Position numbers and translations under genes: made by a program. Below the pieces are notes generated by a model, which saw nothing but the letters and a program-made list of their open reading frames with translations, had not been told where the DNA came from and did not search any database. Of a stretch of DNA of 64,000 nt, positions 51,276-60,470 are shown piece by piece. The first letter of the stretch is position 1, and each line of letters starts with the position of its first letter. Source of the stretch: Paracoccus xiamenensis. GTDB taxonomy: Bacteria > Pseudomonadota > Alphaproteobacteria > Rhodobacterales > Rhodobacteraceae. The stretch is from the NCBI RefSeq assembly GCF_011308835.1, contig NZ_JAAOHY010000002.1, forward strand, positions 1 through 64,000, given 5' to 3'.

Positions 51276-52682
51276 GTGACCACAACTTATCCCAATATCA
51301 TCGACGGCGCGCGTGACGACGCGGGCGCGGGCTTCGATGTCATCAATGCATCGACCGGAGAAGTCGCCGGCCGCGCCATCAGCGCCGATGCCGAGACGCT
51401 GGACCGCGCCGTCGCCGCCGCGCGCCGCGCTTTTCCGGGCTGGGCGGCGACGCCATGGGCCGACCGGCAGGCTGCCTGTAACAAGATCGCCGGCCTGATC
51501 GGCGCGCATGCCGAGGACCTCGCCCGGCTGCTGTCGACCGAACAGGGCAAACCCCTGAACGGCGTCGGCGCGCGCTTTGAAATCGGCGGCTGTCAGGCCT
51601 GGACAAGCTACACCGCCAGCCTGACCCTGGAACCCGAGATTTTGCAGGACACGCCCGAGGGCCGGGTCGAGCTGCACCGCGTCCCCATCGGCGTGGTCGG
51701 TGCGATCACGCCGTGGAACTGGCCGGTGCTGATCGGCATCTGGCACATCATTCCGACCATCCTCGCCGGCAATTGCGTCATCATCAAACCGTCCGAGAAC
51801 ACGCCGCTGTCGACCCTGCGGCTGGTCGAATTGATGCAGGAGGCGCTGCCGCCCGGCGTTGTGCAGGCGCTGGCGTCTGACGGGGGTCTCGGGCCCGACA
51901 TGACCACCCATCCCGGCATCGACAAGATCAGCTTTACCGGCTCGATCCCCACGGGGTCAAAGGTCATGGCCTCGGCCGCGAAGGACATCAAGCGGGTGAC
52001 GCTGGAACTGGGCGGGAACGATCCGGGCATCGTGCTGCCCGATGTCGACCCCAAGGCCATCGCCGAAGGGCTGTTCTGGGGCGCGTTCATCAATAACGGC
52101 CAGACCTGCGCGGCGCTGAAGCGGCTTTATGTCCACGAGGACGTGCATGATGCCGTGGCCGAGGCGCTGGTAGGCGTCGCCAGCGCCATGCCCATGGGCG
52201 ACGGTCTGGACGAGGCCAGCATCGTCGGCCCGATCCAGAACCGCAACCAATACAACATCGTCCGCGATGCCGTGCAGGACGCGCTGGATAAGGGGGCGGT
52301 GCTGCTGTGCGGCGGCATCCCCGAAGGCAATGACCTGTTCTTCCCGACAACCATCCTGTCGGGGGTCGAGCCTGGCATGAAACTGCACGATCTTGAACAG
52401 TTCGGCCCCGCCCTTGGCATCACCAAATGGCGCGATGAAGACGCGGTGGTCGCACTGGCCAATGACGATAAATGCGGGCTGGGGGCCTCGGTCTGGTCGT
52501 CGGATCCAGCGCGCGCGCGGCGTCTGGCCGACCGGATCAGCGCCGGCACCGTCTGGATCAACAAGCACGGCATGATCCAGCCCAACGCACCGTTCGGCGG
52601 CGTCCGCCAATCCGGCATCGGCGTCCAGTTCGGCGTCGATGGGCTGCGCGAATGCACCAATGTCAAAACGATCATCAGCTGA
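51276..52682 (+). CDS. Aldehyde dehydrogenase, FeaB-like aromatic acetaldehyde dehydrogenase
   Basis: This 468-residue NAD(P)-dependent ALDH has PWNWPVLIGIW, Rossmann segment SFTGSIPTGSKV, general base Glu in LELGGNDPGIV and the nucleophilic Cys in NNGQTCAALKR. It oxidises the aldehyde released by the downstream amine oxidase (phenylacetaldehyde, or indole-3-acetaldehyde from tryptamine) to the acid. The start is GTG, preceded by a G-rich stretch; the longer frame upstream lacks a ribosome site. It lies 20 bases before the amine oxidase gene. Confidence 0.92.
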   Translation: MTTTYPNIIDGARDDAGAGFDVINASTGEVAGRAISADAETLDRAVAAARRAFPGWAATPWADRQAACNKIAGLIGAHAEDLARLLSTEQGKPLNGVGARFEIGGCQAWTSYTASLTLEPEILQDTPEGRVELHRVPIGVVGAITPWNWPVLIGIWHIIPTILAGNCVIIKPSENTPLSTLRLVELMQEALPPGVVQALASDGGLGPDMTTHPGIDKISFTGSIPTGSKVMASAAKDIKRVTLELGGNDPGIVLPDVDPKAIAEGLFWGAFINNGQTCAALKRLYVHEDVHDAVAEALVGVASAMPMGDGLDEASIVGPIQNRNQYNIVRDAVQDALDKGAVLLCGGIPEGNDLFFPTTILSGVEPGMKLHDLEQFGPALGITKWRDEDAVVALANDDKCGLGASVWSSDPARARRLADRISAGTVWINKHGMIQPNAPFGGVRQSGIGVQFGVDGLRECTNVKTIIS

Positions 52683-52702
52683 TCGCACAGGGGGGAAATA
52701 CG

Positions 52703-54790
52703 ATGAAATCAACATTCGCAACCGGATTGACGCTGGCCGCGCTGCTGCTGGGTTCGGCCGCTGTGGCGCATCCGCTGGACGGTCTGACGGGCGACGAAAT
52801 CCGCAAGGCGGGCGAGATCCTGCGCGGCGCGGGCGAGGCCGATGACAAGACCCTCTACCCGCTGATCGAACTGAAAGAGCCGCCGAAGGATCAGGTTCTG
52901 GCATGGAAGGAAGGCGACAGCCTCGACCGCCGGGTGATCGTCGATTACGCCACGCCCGAAGGGTTCAAGCGCGCGACCGTCAACCTGACGCAGGGCACGG
53001 TGGAAGACAGCGCGCTGACCTCGGGCCAGCCGATGGTGCTGTTTGGCGAATTCATGAAGGCGATGCAGGTGGCACTGTCCGATCCGCGCATGGTCGAAGG
53101 CCTCGCCAAGCGCGAGGTGACGCCGGACGAAGCCTTCTGCCTGCCGCTGACCGCCGGGAACTTCCTGACGCCCGAATATCAGGGCAAGCGCCTGATGAAG
53201 GTGCCCTGCTATGAGGCGCCGGGTGAGGCGTCGAACTGGTATGCCAAGCCGCTTGAAGGCCTTTACGCCATGGTCGACCTGGAAAAGGGCGAGGTGATCG
53301 AGGTCATCGACAATGGCGTCGTCGACAAGCCCACTGACAGCTGGGGCTATACCGAGGCCGAAATCGCCGAACGCGCGCCCCTGCGCCCGGCCAGCAATGC
53401 CGCCCGTCTGGCCCAGCCGGGTGGCGCGAACTTCACCATCGAGAACGGCGTTGTAAACTGGGACATCTGGCGCTTCCGTTATCGCACCGACAAGCGGCCG
53501 GGGCTGGTCTTGTCCAATATCGACGTGAAGGACGGCGAGGAATGGCGCAGCGTGCTGTATCAGGCCCATCTGTCCGAGGTCTTCGTGCCCTATATGGACC
53601 CGTCCGAGGGCTGGTACTGGCGGACCTATATGGACAGCGGCGAATACGGGTTCGGCCTGTTCCTGACGCCGTTGCGCAAGAATGTCGACTGCCCGTCTTA
53701 TGCCACCTTCCTGCCCGCCATCGTCAATGACGACGCCGGGAATCCGATGGAAATCCCCGATGCCGTCTGCATCTTCGAACGCGACATCGGCGACCCGGCA
53801 TGGCGCCATTTCGAGGTCTTCGCCCAAGGCCCCGACAAATTCACCCCCGCCGAGGGCCGCCCGGAAACCGAACTGGTCATCCGCACCGCGTCAGAGGTCG
53901 GCAACTATGACTATCTGATCGACTATCGTTTCAAGGAAAACGGCGCGATCTATATCATGGTCGGGGCCTCGGGGCTTGATGCGGTCAAAGGCGTGGCCTC
54001 GACCAGCATGGATGACCCGACGGCGGCGGATGATACCCGATATGGCAGCCTGATCGCGCCGAATCTGGTGGCGCCGAACCATGACCACTATTTCAATTTC
54101 CGCATGGATTTCGATGTCGACCAGCCGGCCAACATGGCCTCGACGCTGGATATCGTGCCGGCGGAAAACCTGCCCGCCGATGTGCCGCGCAAGTCGATGT
54201 GGCAGGTCAACGAGGTGATGGCCAATTCCGAACTTGAGGCGCGTTATACCTTCAGCGCCTTCAAGCCGCGCTATTTCCACGTCATGGATAGCAGCCGGAA
54301 AGGCCCGTTGGGCCATAGCCCGGCCTATATGATCCATCACGGCAACGTCGCCTACGGGCCATACGACTTCGAAAACGACCCGCCGTTCAAGCGCAACCGC
54401 TATCTGGAATACAGCCTGTGGAACACAGTCTATGACCCCGAACAGCGCTATGCCGGCGGTACGTTCGCCATGGGTTCGGACGGGTCCGACACGCTGGCGC
54501 AATGGGTCGAGGACGACCAGTCGCTGCACAATGCCGACATCGTGTCGTGGTTCACGGCGGGCTTCCACCATATCCCGCGTGTCGAGGATTGGCCGGTCAT
54601 GTCGACTGAATGGAAGACCATCCACCTGATGCCGATGAACTTCTTCGCCATGAACCCTGCGGCGACCATCCGCCTGCCCGCCGACGACCCGGCCGCCCTG
54701 CCGGTCGAGGCCGCCGCATCTGCCACAGACGAGGTGGAGTCAGCGTCCGAGATGGATTCGACTGCCCCCGCCCCCAAGCCGGCGCAATAG
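52703..54790 (+). CDS. Periplasmic copper-containing primary amine oxidase (TynA-like)
   Basis: This 695-residue protein has a Sec signal peptide (GSAAVAHPL), no extra N-terminal D1 domain, and a C-terminal catalytic domain. Tyr402 in GNYDY is the precursor of the topaquinone cofactor. Copper ligands are His460 and His462 (NHDHYF) and a later His in GFHHIPRVEDWPVM. The catalytic base Asp lies in YMDSGEYGFG. It converts primary aromatic amines plus O2 to aldehyde, ammonia and H2O2 in the periplasm. It is the third gene after the feaR-like and feaB-like genes, ending at a strong terminator. Confidence 0.95.
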   Translation: MKSTFATGLTLAALLLGSAAVAHPLDGLTGDEIRKAGEILRGAGEADDKTLYPLIELKEPPKDQVLAWKEGDSLDRRVIVDYATPEGFKRATVNLTQGTVEDSALTSGQPMVLFGEFMKAMQVALSDPRMVEGLAKREVTPDEAFCLPLTAGNFLTPEYQGKRLMKVPCYEAPGEASNWYAKPLEGLYAMVDLEKGEVIEVIDNGVVDKPTDSWGYTEAEIAERAPLRPASNAARLAQPGGANFTIENGVVNWDIWRFRYRTDKRPGLVLSNIDVKDGEEWRSVLYQAHLSEVFVPYMDPSEGWYWRTYMDSGEYGFGLFLTPLRKNVDCPSYATFLPAIVNDDAGNPMEIPDAVCIFERDIGDPAWRHFEVFAQGPDKFTPAEGRPETELVIRTASEVGNYDYLIDYRFKENGAIYIMVGASGLDAVKGVASTSMDDPTAADDTRYGSLIAPNLVAPNHDHYFNFRMDFDVDQPANMASTLDIVPAENLPADVPRKSMWQVNEVMANSELEARYTFSAFKPRYFHVMDSSRKGPLGHSPAYMIHHGNVAYGPYDFENDPPFKRNRYLEYSLWNTVYDPEQRYAGGTFAMGSDGSDTLAQWVEDDQSLHNADIVSWFTAGFHHIPRVEDWPVMSTEWKTIHLMPMNFFAMNPAATIRLPADDPAALPVEAAASATDEVESASEMDSTAPAPKPAQ

Positions 54791-54808
54791 TCGGCTGGGG
54801 AATCTTGC

Positions 54809-54834
54809 AAAGGCGGGCCCCGAGGCCCGCCTTT
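54809..54834. terminator. Bidirectional terminator between the amine oxidase and Nudix genes
   Basis: A perfect 11-base stem AAAGGCGGGCC / GGCCCGCCTTT with a four-base loop lies between convergent stops at 54790 and 54841. Confidence 0.85.
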
Positions 54835-54840
54835 CGCATG

Positions 54841-55269
54841 TCAGGGCCGCGTCAGCCCAAGGCAATGCGCGATCTGCGCCGGAAAATGCGGCACTGCCCG
54901 CGGATGGGTCAGGTATTCGGCCAGCGGCATCATCCGCCAGCATTGGCCCTCATCGCCGAATCGGATGCCCGCGATCTCTGCCGGGGTGATCCTGCCGGTG
55001 AAAAAGACGGAATAGCGACCGGCGCGGTGGGGATTGGGAAAGGTAAAGCCCGCTTCCAGCCGAGCGGGGGGAAAGCGCAGGCCAAACTCCTCCTCCAACT
55101 CACGCAGGGCGCAGCCTTCGGGCGTCTCGCCCGGTTCGGCGCCGCCGCCGGGCAGGTCCCAATGGGCCGGCCAAGGAATATGTTCGAGATCATCGCGCAG
55201 GCAGACCAGCAGATCGTCGCCGCATGTCAGGATCAGCTTGGCCCCGGCAAAATCCTGTGCGGGCCTCAC
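54841..55269 (-). CDS. Nudix hydrolase
   Basis: This 142-residue protein has a complete Nudix box: GGAEPGETPEGCALREL followed by EEEFG. It cleaves a nucleoside diphosphate-X compound; the exact substrate is unknown. The GTG start overlaps the stop of the upstream N-formylglutamate amidohydrolase gene (GTGA), so the two are co-translated. Confidence 0.9.
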   Translation of the reverse strand: MRPAQDFAGAKLILTCGDDLLVCLRDDLEHIPWPAHWDLPGGGAEPGETPEGCALRELEEEFGLRFPPARLEAGFTFPNPHRAGRYSVFFTGRITPAEIAGIRFGDEGQCWRMMPLAEYLTHPRAVPHFPAQIAHCLGLTRP

Positions 55270-56144
55270 TCGGCCGCGACCTCGCTGCGCCCGGCATCGG
55301 GCCGCAAATGGGCCGCCCGCGAAAGGAAACGGCCCAGCCGTTCTGCCAGCGCATCATAACCTTCAGAGGGCTGCATCCGCACCGGGTCCAGGTACAGATT
55401 GCGGTCGATCTCGATCTGCAGGACATGGACATTCTGCGCCGGGCGACCGTAGGCATTGGTGATATAGGCGCCGGAAAACGGCGCGTTGAGGCGCAGCCGA
55501 AAGCCGGCCTGACGCATCAAGGTGCAGATCATCTCGCGCAGGGCCGGACCGCAACTGACACCGTGGCGGTCGCCGATCACCGCGTCGGGCAATGGCGGCA
55601 CCAGATGCGAGATGGCGTCATGGGGCATCGAATGCATGTCGATGACGATCGCCCAGCCGAATCGCGCCAGCGCCTCGTCGATCAGCCCGCGCAAGGCGGC
55701 ATGATAGGGCCGCCAATAGCTGTCGATGCGGCGCCGCGCCTCGGCCATGGGTATGGGCGCAAAGCGAATCGGGCGCGCGCCCGAAACGACGCGGGGAATC
55801 ACGCCAAGCCCCGCCAGCGCGCGCGGCGAAGGGTTGCGGCCCGGCCCACATTCCACGGCACCGGGATCCAATTCCGAGGCGGCGCGGTTCAGATCGATGA
55901 TGCTCCGCGGCAGCCGGGCAGTCAGCGTTACCGCCCCCGCAGCCAATGCAGGCTGGATCAGGCGATCGATGAACGCGTCTTCGGATGACCTCAAGGAATT
56001 GATATCTATGCAGGATTCGGACAGAAACCAATCTGGATAGTCGCGCCCCGAATGTGGCGAACAGACGATAACGCCGCTGGCCCATTCAACCGGGCGCTGC
56101 AGATCGTGGCCGAATTCATCCGCTGGCATCGCGCCCTGGATCAT
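55266..56144 (-). CDS. N-formylglutamate amidohydrolase-family protein
   Basis: This 292-residue zinc hydrolase has family motifs VCSPHSGRDYP, the DxxD-type SSEDAFIDRL region, and VIDMHSMP with metal-binding His. Members release glutamate from N-formylglutamate in histidine degradation, but no hut genes are nearby, so another N-acyl amino acid substrate is possible. The start was set at the ATG following AAAGG. First gene of a two-gene unit with the Nudix hydrolase. Confidence 0.88.
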   Translation of the reverse strand: MIQGAMPADEFGHDLQRPVEWASGVIVCSPHSGRDYPDWFLSESCIDINSLRSSEDAFIDRLIQPALAAGAVTLTARLPRSIIDLNRAASELDPGAVECGPGRNPSPRALAGLGVIPRVVSGARPIRFAPIPMAEARRRIDSYWRPYHAALRGLIDEALARFGWAIVIDMHSMPHDAISHLVPPLPDAVIGDRHGVSCGPALREMICTLMRQAGFRLRLNAPFSGAYITNAYGRPAQNVHVLQIEIDRNLYLDPVRMQPSEGYDALAERLGRFLSRAAHLRPDAGRSEVAAE

Positions 56145-56308
56145 GGACCTTTCCCCGTGTCCGGGCGTATTTTTCACCGCCCTACCTGCATGTTTTATAC
56201 CGTCGCGTTTTTCTGTCGCCAACCGTCTTGAAACCCCTACAGACTGCCTATATAGACCCACGAACCGAAGCGAATCCCGCCTCTGACGGGGCGGATGCGC
56301 ACGGGAAC

Positions 56309-56383
56309 GGGCGGTTAGCTCAGCGGTAGAGCACTACGTTGACATCGTAGTGGCCACTGGTTCGATCCCAGTACCGCCCACCA
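56309..56383 (+). tRNA. tRNA-Val (anticodon GAC)
   Basis: A full cloverleaf is visible: acceptor stem GGGCGGT / ACCGCCC, D-arm GCTC...GAGC, anticodon stem CTACG / CGTAG with loop TTGACAT (anticodon GAC at 56341-56343), T-loop GGTTCGATCC, and encoded CCA (56381-56383). It reads GTC and GTT codons. Confidence 0.97.
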
Positions 56384-56464
56384 TTTTCGCGCCCCCGGGC
56401 TGATGACCGGGGGCATTTTGAGTTTCAAGGCGCTTGGCTGAGCGCCGCGATGAGGAACAGAACG

Positions 56465-56590
56465 ATGAAGGTTCGCAACTCGCTCCGCTCGCTCAAAAGC
56501 CGCCACCGTGACTGCCAGGTGGTGCGCCGCAAGGGCCGGATCTACGTGATCAACAAAACCAACCGTCGCTTCAAGGCCCGCCAGGGCTAA
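56465..56590 (+). CDS. rpmJ: 50S ribosomal protein L36 (small, zinc-independent type)
   Basis: This 41-residue basic protein begins [16 protein letters not shown] and ends RRFKARQG. It has only one Cys, so it lacks the zinc-ribbon Cys/His set of the other L36 type, as usual in alphaproteobacteria. GAGGAA lies upstream of the ATG. It stands alone between tRNA-Val and a strong terminator. Confidence 0.95.
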   Translation: MKVRNSLRSLKSRHRDCQVVRRKGRIYVINKTNRRFKARQG

Positions 56591-56624
56591 GTGCGACGGA
56601 CGGGCCTGTTTGGCCTGCACCTTG

Positions 56625-56655
56625 AAACCCGCCGCAGCGATGCGGCGGGTTTTTT
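56625..56655 (+). terminator. Intrinsic terminator of rpmJ
   Basis: A perfect 12-base stem AAACCCGCCGCA / TGCGGCGGGTTT with a GCGA tetraloop runs into a T tract ending TTTTTTC. It is the clearest intrinsic terminator in the window. Confidence 0.92.
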
Positions 56656-56725
56656 CTTGGCCGGCCAGCGGGTGGTCACCGGGACCAGCGCGCGCTGGCA
56701 ATCAAGGCGACGCAAAAGGGCCAGC

Positions 56726-56800
56726 ATGTTGATATTTCGGATCAACATACGCTCCGCCAAAAAAATGTAATACCTGCTTACATCCCTGTATACATGTATA
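56726..56800. promoter_or_regulatory. Three palindromes upstream of the tetR gene, candidate autoregulatory operators
   Basis: ATGTTGAT-N7-ATCAACAT (56726-56748), TGTAA-N7-TTACA (56766-56782) and the perfect 12-mer TATACATGTATA (56789-56800) lie within 125 bases of the tetR start. The first two share a seven-base spacing of arms. Which one the TetR protein reads is not decided by sequence. Confidence 0.5.
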
Positions 56801-56849
56801 GATTGTGCGACAAATATCCTGACAATATCCTCGCCTTGAGGAGTGCAGC

Positions 56850-57467
56850 ATGCCCGCAGAACAGAGGCCGTATCACCACGGCAACCTTGTCCCGGCCCTG
56901 ATCGAGACGACAATCCAACTGGTCGAAGAAATCGGCGTCGAGAAAGTGACCGTGCGCGAGGTCGCCAAGCGGGCCGGTGTTTCCCCCGGCGCCCCCTTCA
57001 GGCATTTCCGTTCGAAATCAGCGCTGCTGACGGCGGTCGCAGAACAGGCAGTCGAGCGGCTGTACGACGCAGTTACCGCAGCCCAGGACCCGGCACTGGA
57101 AAATGATCCGCTGGGCCAGCTGGAACGGATCGGCCAAGGCTATCTGGCATGGGTGCGCACCTATCCGACGCATTTCCAGATCGTCAGCGACCGCAAGCTG
57201 ATCGACTTCCACACCTCGGAAATCTCTACCGCGCTGAACGCGCGCATCCGCATTCGCATGGTCGATCTGCTGACCCGCGCCCGCGACAACGGTCAGCTGG
57301 CCCCCGGTCAGGATATCGAGACGATTATTCTAGATTCGCGCGCCATGGTTTACGGGCTGTCACGCATGTATACGGACGGGCATTTCCGTGACTGGCAGCC
57401 CGACGGTGACCCTTTCGAGTGGATGAAACGCGGCCTGTCAGCCTTCATCGCCCGCCTGCGCGCCTAG
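56850..57467 (+). CDS. TetR-family transcriptional regulator
   Basis: This 205-residue protein has an N-terminal HTH (VEKVTVREVAKRAGVSPGAPFRHF, about 31-54) and a C-terminal ligand domain of the WHG/TetR_C type (RMYTDGHFRDW). It is convergent with the asparaginase gene, so the target is probably itself or a distant gene. Palindromes upstream suggest autoregulation. The start MPAEQRPYHHGNL is a common TetR opening. Confidence 0.92.
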   Translation: MPAEQRPYHHGNLVPALIETTIQLVEEIGVEKVTVREVAKRAGVSPGAPFRHFRSKSALLTAVAEQAVERLYDAVTAAQDPALENDPLGQLERIGQGYLAWVRTYPTHFQIVSDRKLIDFHTSEISTALNARIRIRMVDLLTRARDNGQLAPGQDIETIILDSRAMVYGLSRMYTDGHFRDWQPDGDPFEWMKRGLSAFIARLRA

Positions 57468-57502
57468 CGCGACACGACCCGCCAGCCCGGCGACCCAGTG
57501 GA

Positions 57503-58489
57503 TCAGCTGGGAAAGCCGGGGGCGATACGCAGCCCGCCGACGTCGATCCCGCGCCAGTTCTTCATCGGGTTGGTCAGGTATTTTCCGACGACCGGGTGCC
57601 CCTTGTCCAACACCCCCAGATGCACCAGCAGCGCCGTGATCGCAGCCTGCGATGCGCGGGTGCCGCCATCCTCGATCTTGACCGCAACACCCAGCTTCCT
57701 CTCCGGGATGATGGCGATAAAGACAGCTTCCGCCCCGGTCTTGACGGCAACACGGCCACCCATGGCGCGCATCAGCTCGGTACAGGCGCGACCTTCGCCG
57801 GCGACCAATTCGGGATAAGCGGTCATGGCCTGAACCAGACGCTCCATCGCCTGTCCGCGGGCGCCGCTGCCGGGCTGGGCGAACGCCGCCATGGCACGCG
57901 CCAGACCGGTGATGGAGCCCGCGAAATTCGGTGCCGAACAGCCGTCGATGCCATAGCCTGCCGGTTCTTCGGCCATCACCTCGGCTGTGGCCTGCCGGAT
58001 GGCTTTCTGCAGCGGGTGGTCGATCTCGACATATTCAGGCCCGGCGCCCGCATGGCGCGCCCAGGTCAAAAACCCCGCATGCTTGCCCGAACAGTTGTTG
58101 TGCAACTGACTGGGCTTGTGATCCGAGCAGGTCAGCCTGCGGCTTTCGTCCTTGTCCCACGGCATGTGACAGCCACAGCGCAGATCGCCTTCGCCAAGCG
58201 CCAGCCCATGCAGCCATGCCCCGACCTTGTCGGCATGCAATGCCGCCCCATTATGCGAGGCACAGGACAGCGCCAGTTGTTCCGGACCGAGCCCGGCGGC
58301 ATCGGCCGCGCCGGATTCCAGCAGTGGCAGCGCCTGAATCATCTTGCAGGACGAGCGCGGGAAGATCACCTTGCCCGGATCGCCCCATGCCGCCACGACC
58401 TCGTGCCCGTCATGGATCACGGCGTGACCGCGATGCACGCCCTCCAGCAGGTCGCCGCGCCACAGTTCGATCATCTCCGCCGCAGACAT
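57503..58489 (-). CDS. Type II-like asparaginase (AnsA/rhizobial ReAII family)
   Basis: This 328-residue protein of the thermolabile/inducible rhizobial-type asparaginase family has PRSSCKMIQALPLLES (nucleophilic Ser region), CASHNG, NNCSGKHAGFL with Cys and Lys, and IDGCSAPNFA. It has no signal peptide, so it is cytoplasmic. It hydrolyses asparagine to aspartate and ammonia. The ATG lies five bases after AAGGAG; a GTG two codons earlier is less well placed. Confidence 0.9.
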   Translation of the reverse strand: MSAAEMIELWRGDLLEGVHRGHAVIHDGHEVVAAWGDPGKVIFPRSSCKMIQALPLLESGAADAAGLGPEQLALSCASHNGAALHADKVGAWLHGLALGEGDLRCGCHMPWDKDESRRLTCSDHKPSQLHNNCSGKHAGFLTWARHAGAGPEYVEIDHPLQKAIRQATAEVMAEEPAGYGIDGCSAPNFAGSITGLARAMAAFAQPGSGARGQAMERLVQAMTAYPELVAGEGRACTELMRAMGGRVAVKTGAEAVFIAIIPERKLGVAVKIEDGGTRASQAAITALLVHLGVLDKGHPVVGKYLTNPMKNWRGIDVGGLRIAPGFPS

Positions 58490-58635
58490 GACCACTCCTT
58501 ATCCAAATTTGGTGACAAATACGCGATTTCCTGCCGATTGGGGTTTTTTCGCCCATCGATTTGGCGCTATCTTGACGGGGAACCGCATCAAAGGCCACAG
58601 GCATCGTCAAGAACGCTATCGGCAGGAGGCAGAAC

Positions 58636-59160
58636 ATGACCATCACAAAGCTGCGCGGCGCGGCCGCAATTATCGCTGTCGCGACCGGACTGGCCGGGCC
58701 CGCGCTGGCACAGGAATCCACCAATGTCGTTGCGACCGAAGGCGATTGGACCGTCTTCGCCGGCAACAACCCCAAGGAATGCTGGGCGGTGTCGCCGCCC
58801 AAATCCTCGGCCAATACCCGCGACGGGCAGACCGTGCAGGTCGAACGCGGCGATATCCGGCTGTATGTCGCCTATCGCCCCGGCGCATCGGGCGAAGTCA
58901 GCTTTACCGGTGGCTATCCGTTCAAGCCCGGCTCGACCGTGGCAGTGGATGTCGGCGGCCAGAAGTTCGACCTGTTCACCGAGGGTGAAAACGCCTGGAC
59001 CGGCTCGAACGGCGAGGACGCCAAACTGATCGCCGCGCTGCGCGCCGGCTCGAACGTGACGCTGACCGCAATGTCGTCGCGCGGCACCCAGACGGTTGAC
59101 ACTTTCAGCCTGTCAGGCATCACCGCTGCGACCAACGCGGCGAAGTCGAACTGCCAGTAA
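58636..59160 (+). CDS. Invasion-associated locus B (IalB) family periplasmic protein
   Basis: This 174-residue protein has a signal peptide (PALAQES) and the IalB fold: EGDWTVFAG near the start, a Cys in KECWAVS and another at the C-terminus (SNCQ). IalB-like proteins are common and usually uncharacterised in Rhodobacterales; they need not relate to invasion here. AGGAGG precedes the ATG. It is monocistronic. Confidence 0.9.
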   Translation: MTITKLRGAAAIIAVATGLAGPALAQESTNVVATEGDWTVFAGNNPKECWAVSPPKSSANTRDGQTVQVERGDIRLYVAYRPGASGEVSFTGGYPFKPGSTVAVDVGGQKFDLFTEGENAWTGSNGEDAKLIAALRAGSNVTLTAMSSRGTQTVDTFSLSGITAATNAAKSNCQ

Positions 59161-59167
59161 TGCCGCG

Positions 59168-59217
59168 CCGGGGGCTTCGCGCCCCCGGACCCCCACGGGA
59201 TATTTGAACCAGAATGA
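59168..59217. repeat. GC-rich palindromic element of Rhodobacterales intergenic type
   Basis: A perfect hairpin CCGGGGGC / GCCCCCGG with a TTCGC loop is followed by an ACCCCCACGGGATATTTGA-like tail. I recall very similar elements scattered between genes in many Rhodobacterales; only this copy was seen here. It may also serve as the ialB terminator. Confidence 0.55.
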
Positions 59218-59283
59218 AACGCCCGCCTTGATTGGCACGGCGTTTTTCATTATGTCTGCGGTCTTCCCAAGGAATCTGCCGCC

Positions 59284-60456
59284 ATGACCGCCCCGATCAC
59301 GCAAGACGTGCTGACCATTCCACGCAAGCTGCCCGAAACCGGGCGGGTGAATATCGTCGGGCTGACCCGGGACCAGCTGCGCGAGGCGCTGATCGATGCG
59401 GGCACGCCCGAAAAGCAGGCCAAGATGCGCGTGGGTCAGGTCTGGCAGTGGATCTATCACTGGGGCGTGCGGGATTTCGCCCAGATGACCAATCTGGCCA
59501 AGGATTACCGCGCCTTGCTGGCCGAGAAGTTCGAGATCACGGTGCCGGATGTTGTGACCCGGCAGATCTCGGAAGATGGCACGCGCAAATACCTGCTGAA
59601 AATTGCCGGCGGTCACGAGGTCGAGGCCGTCTATATCCCCGAGGAAAACCGCGGGACGCTGTGCGTGTCTTCGCAGGTCGGCTGCACGCTGACCTGTTCG
59701 TTCTGCCATACCGGGACCCAGAAGCTGGTGCGCAACCTGACCGCCGGGGAAATCGTCGGCCAGGTCATGCTGGTGCGTGACGATCTGGGCGAATGGCCCG
59801 AACCCGGCGCCCCGAAGGACGAGACCCGGCTGGTCAGCAATGTCGTGCTGATGGGCATGGGAGAGCCGCTGTACAATTTCGATTCCGTGCGCGACGCCAT
59901 GCGCGTCACCATGGATGGCGAAGGGCTGTCGCTGTCGCGTCGCAGGATCACGCTGTCGACCAGCGGCGTCGTGCCCGAGATCGCCAAGACGGCCGAGGAT
60001 ATCGGCTGCCAATTGGCGATCAGCTTTCACGCCACCACCGATGAGGTGCGCGATCGTCTGGTGCCGATCAACAAGAAGTGGAACATCGCCACGCTGCTGG
60101 ATGCACTGCGCGACTATCCCAAGCTGTCGAACAGCGAACGGATCACCTTCGAATATGTGATGCTGGACGGTGTGAATGACAGTGACGAGGATGCCCGCCG
60201 TCTGGTCAAGCTGATCCGCGGCATCCCGGCGAAGATCAACCTGATCCCGTTCAACGAATGGCCCGGCGCCCCCTATAAGCGGTCAAGCTGGGAGCGGATC
60301 GAGAAATTCGCCGACATCATCTATAAGGCCGGCTATGCCAGCCCGATCCGCACCCCCCGCGGCGAGGATATCATGGCCGCCTGCGGTCAGCTGAAATCGG
60401 CGACAGAGCGCGGGCGGAAGTCCAGGGCTCAGGTTGCGGCGGAAGCGCAGGGCTGA
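59284..60456 (+). CDS. rlmN: Dual-specificity RlmN 23S rRNA/tRNA adenine-C2 methyltransferase
   Basis: This 390-residue radical SAM enzyme methylates A2503 of 23S rRNA and A37 of tRNAs. The cluster motif CTLTCSFC (CxxxCxxC) follows SSQVG, GMGEPL is present, and the C-terminal acceptor Cys lies in [14 protein letters not shown] lies upstream of the ATG. The N-terminal accessory domain is complete. Confidence 0.97.
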   Translation: MTAPITQDVLTIPRKLPETGRVNIVGLTRDQLREALIDAGTPEKQAKMRVGQVWQWIYHWGVRDFAQMTNLAKDYRALLAEKFEITVPDVVTRQISEDGTRKYLLKIAGGHEVEAVYIPEENRGTLCVSSQVGCTLTCSFCHTGTQKLVRNLTAGEIVGQVMLVRDDLGEWPEPGAPKDETRLVSNVVLMGMGEPLYNFDSVRDAMRVTMDGEGLSLSRRRITLSTSGVVPEIAKTAEDIGCQLAISFHATTDEVRDRLVPINKKWNIATLLDALRDYPKLSNSERITFEYVMLDGVNDSDEDARRLVKLIRGIPAKINLIPFNEWPGAPYKRSSWERIEKFADIIYKAGYASPIRTPRGEDIMAACGQLKSATERGRKSRAQVAAEAQG

Positions 60457-60470
60457 ACCCGAGCGCACCG

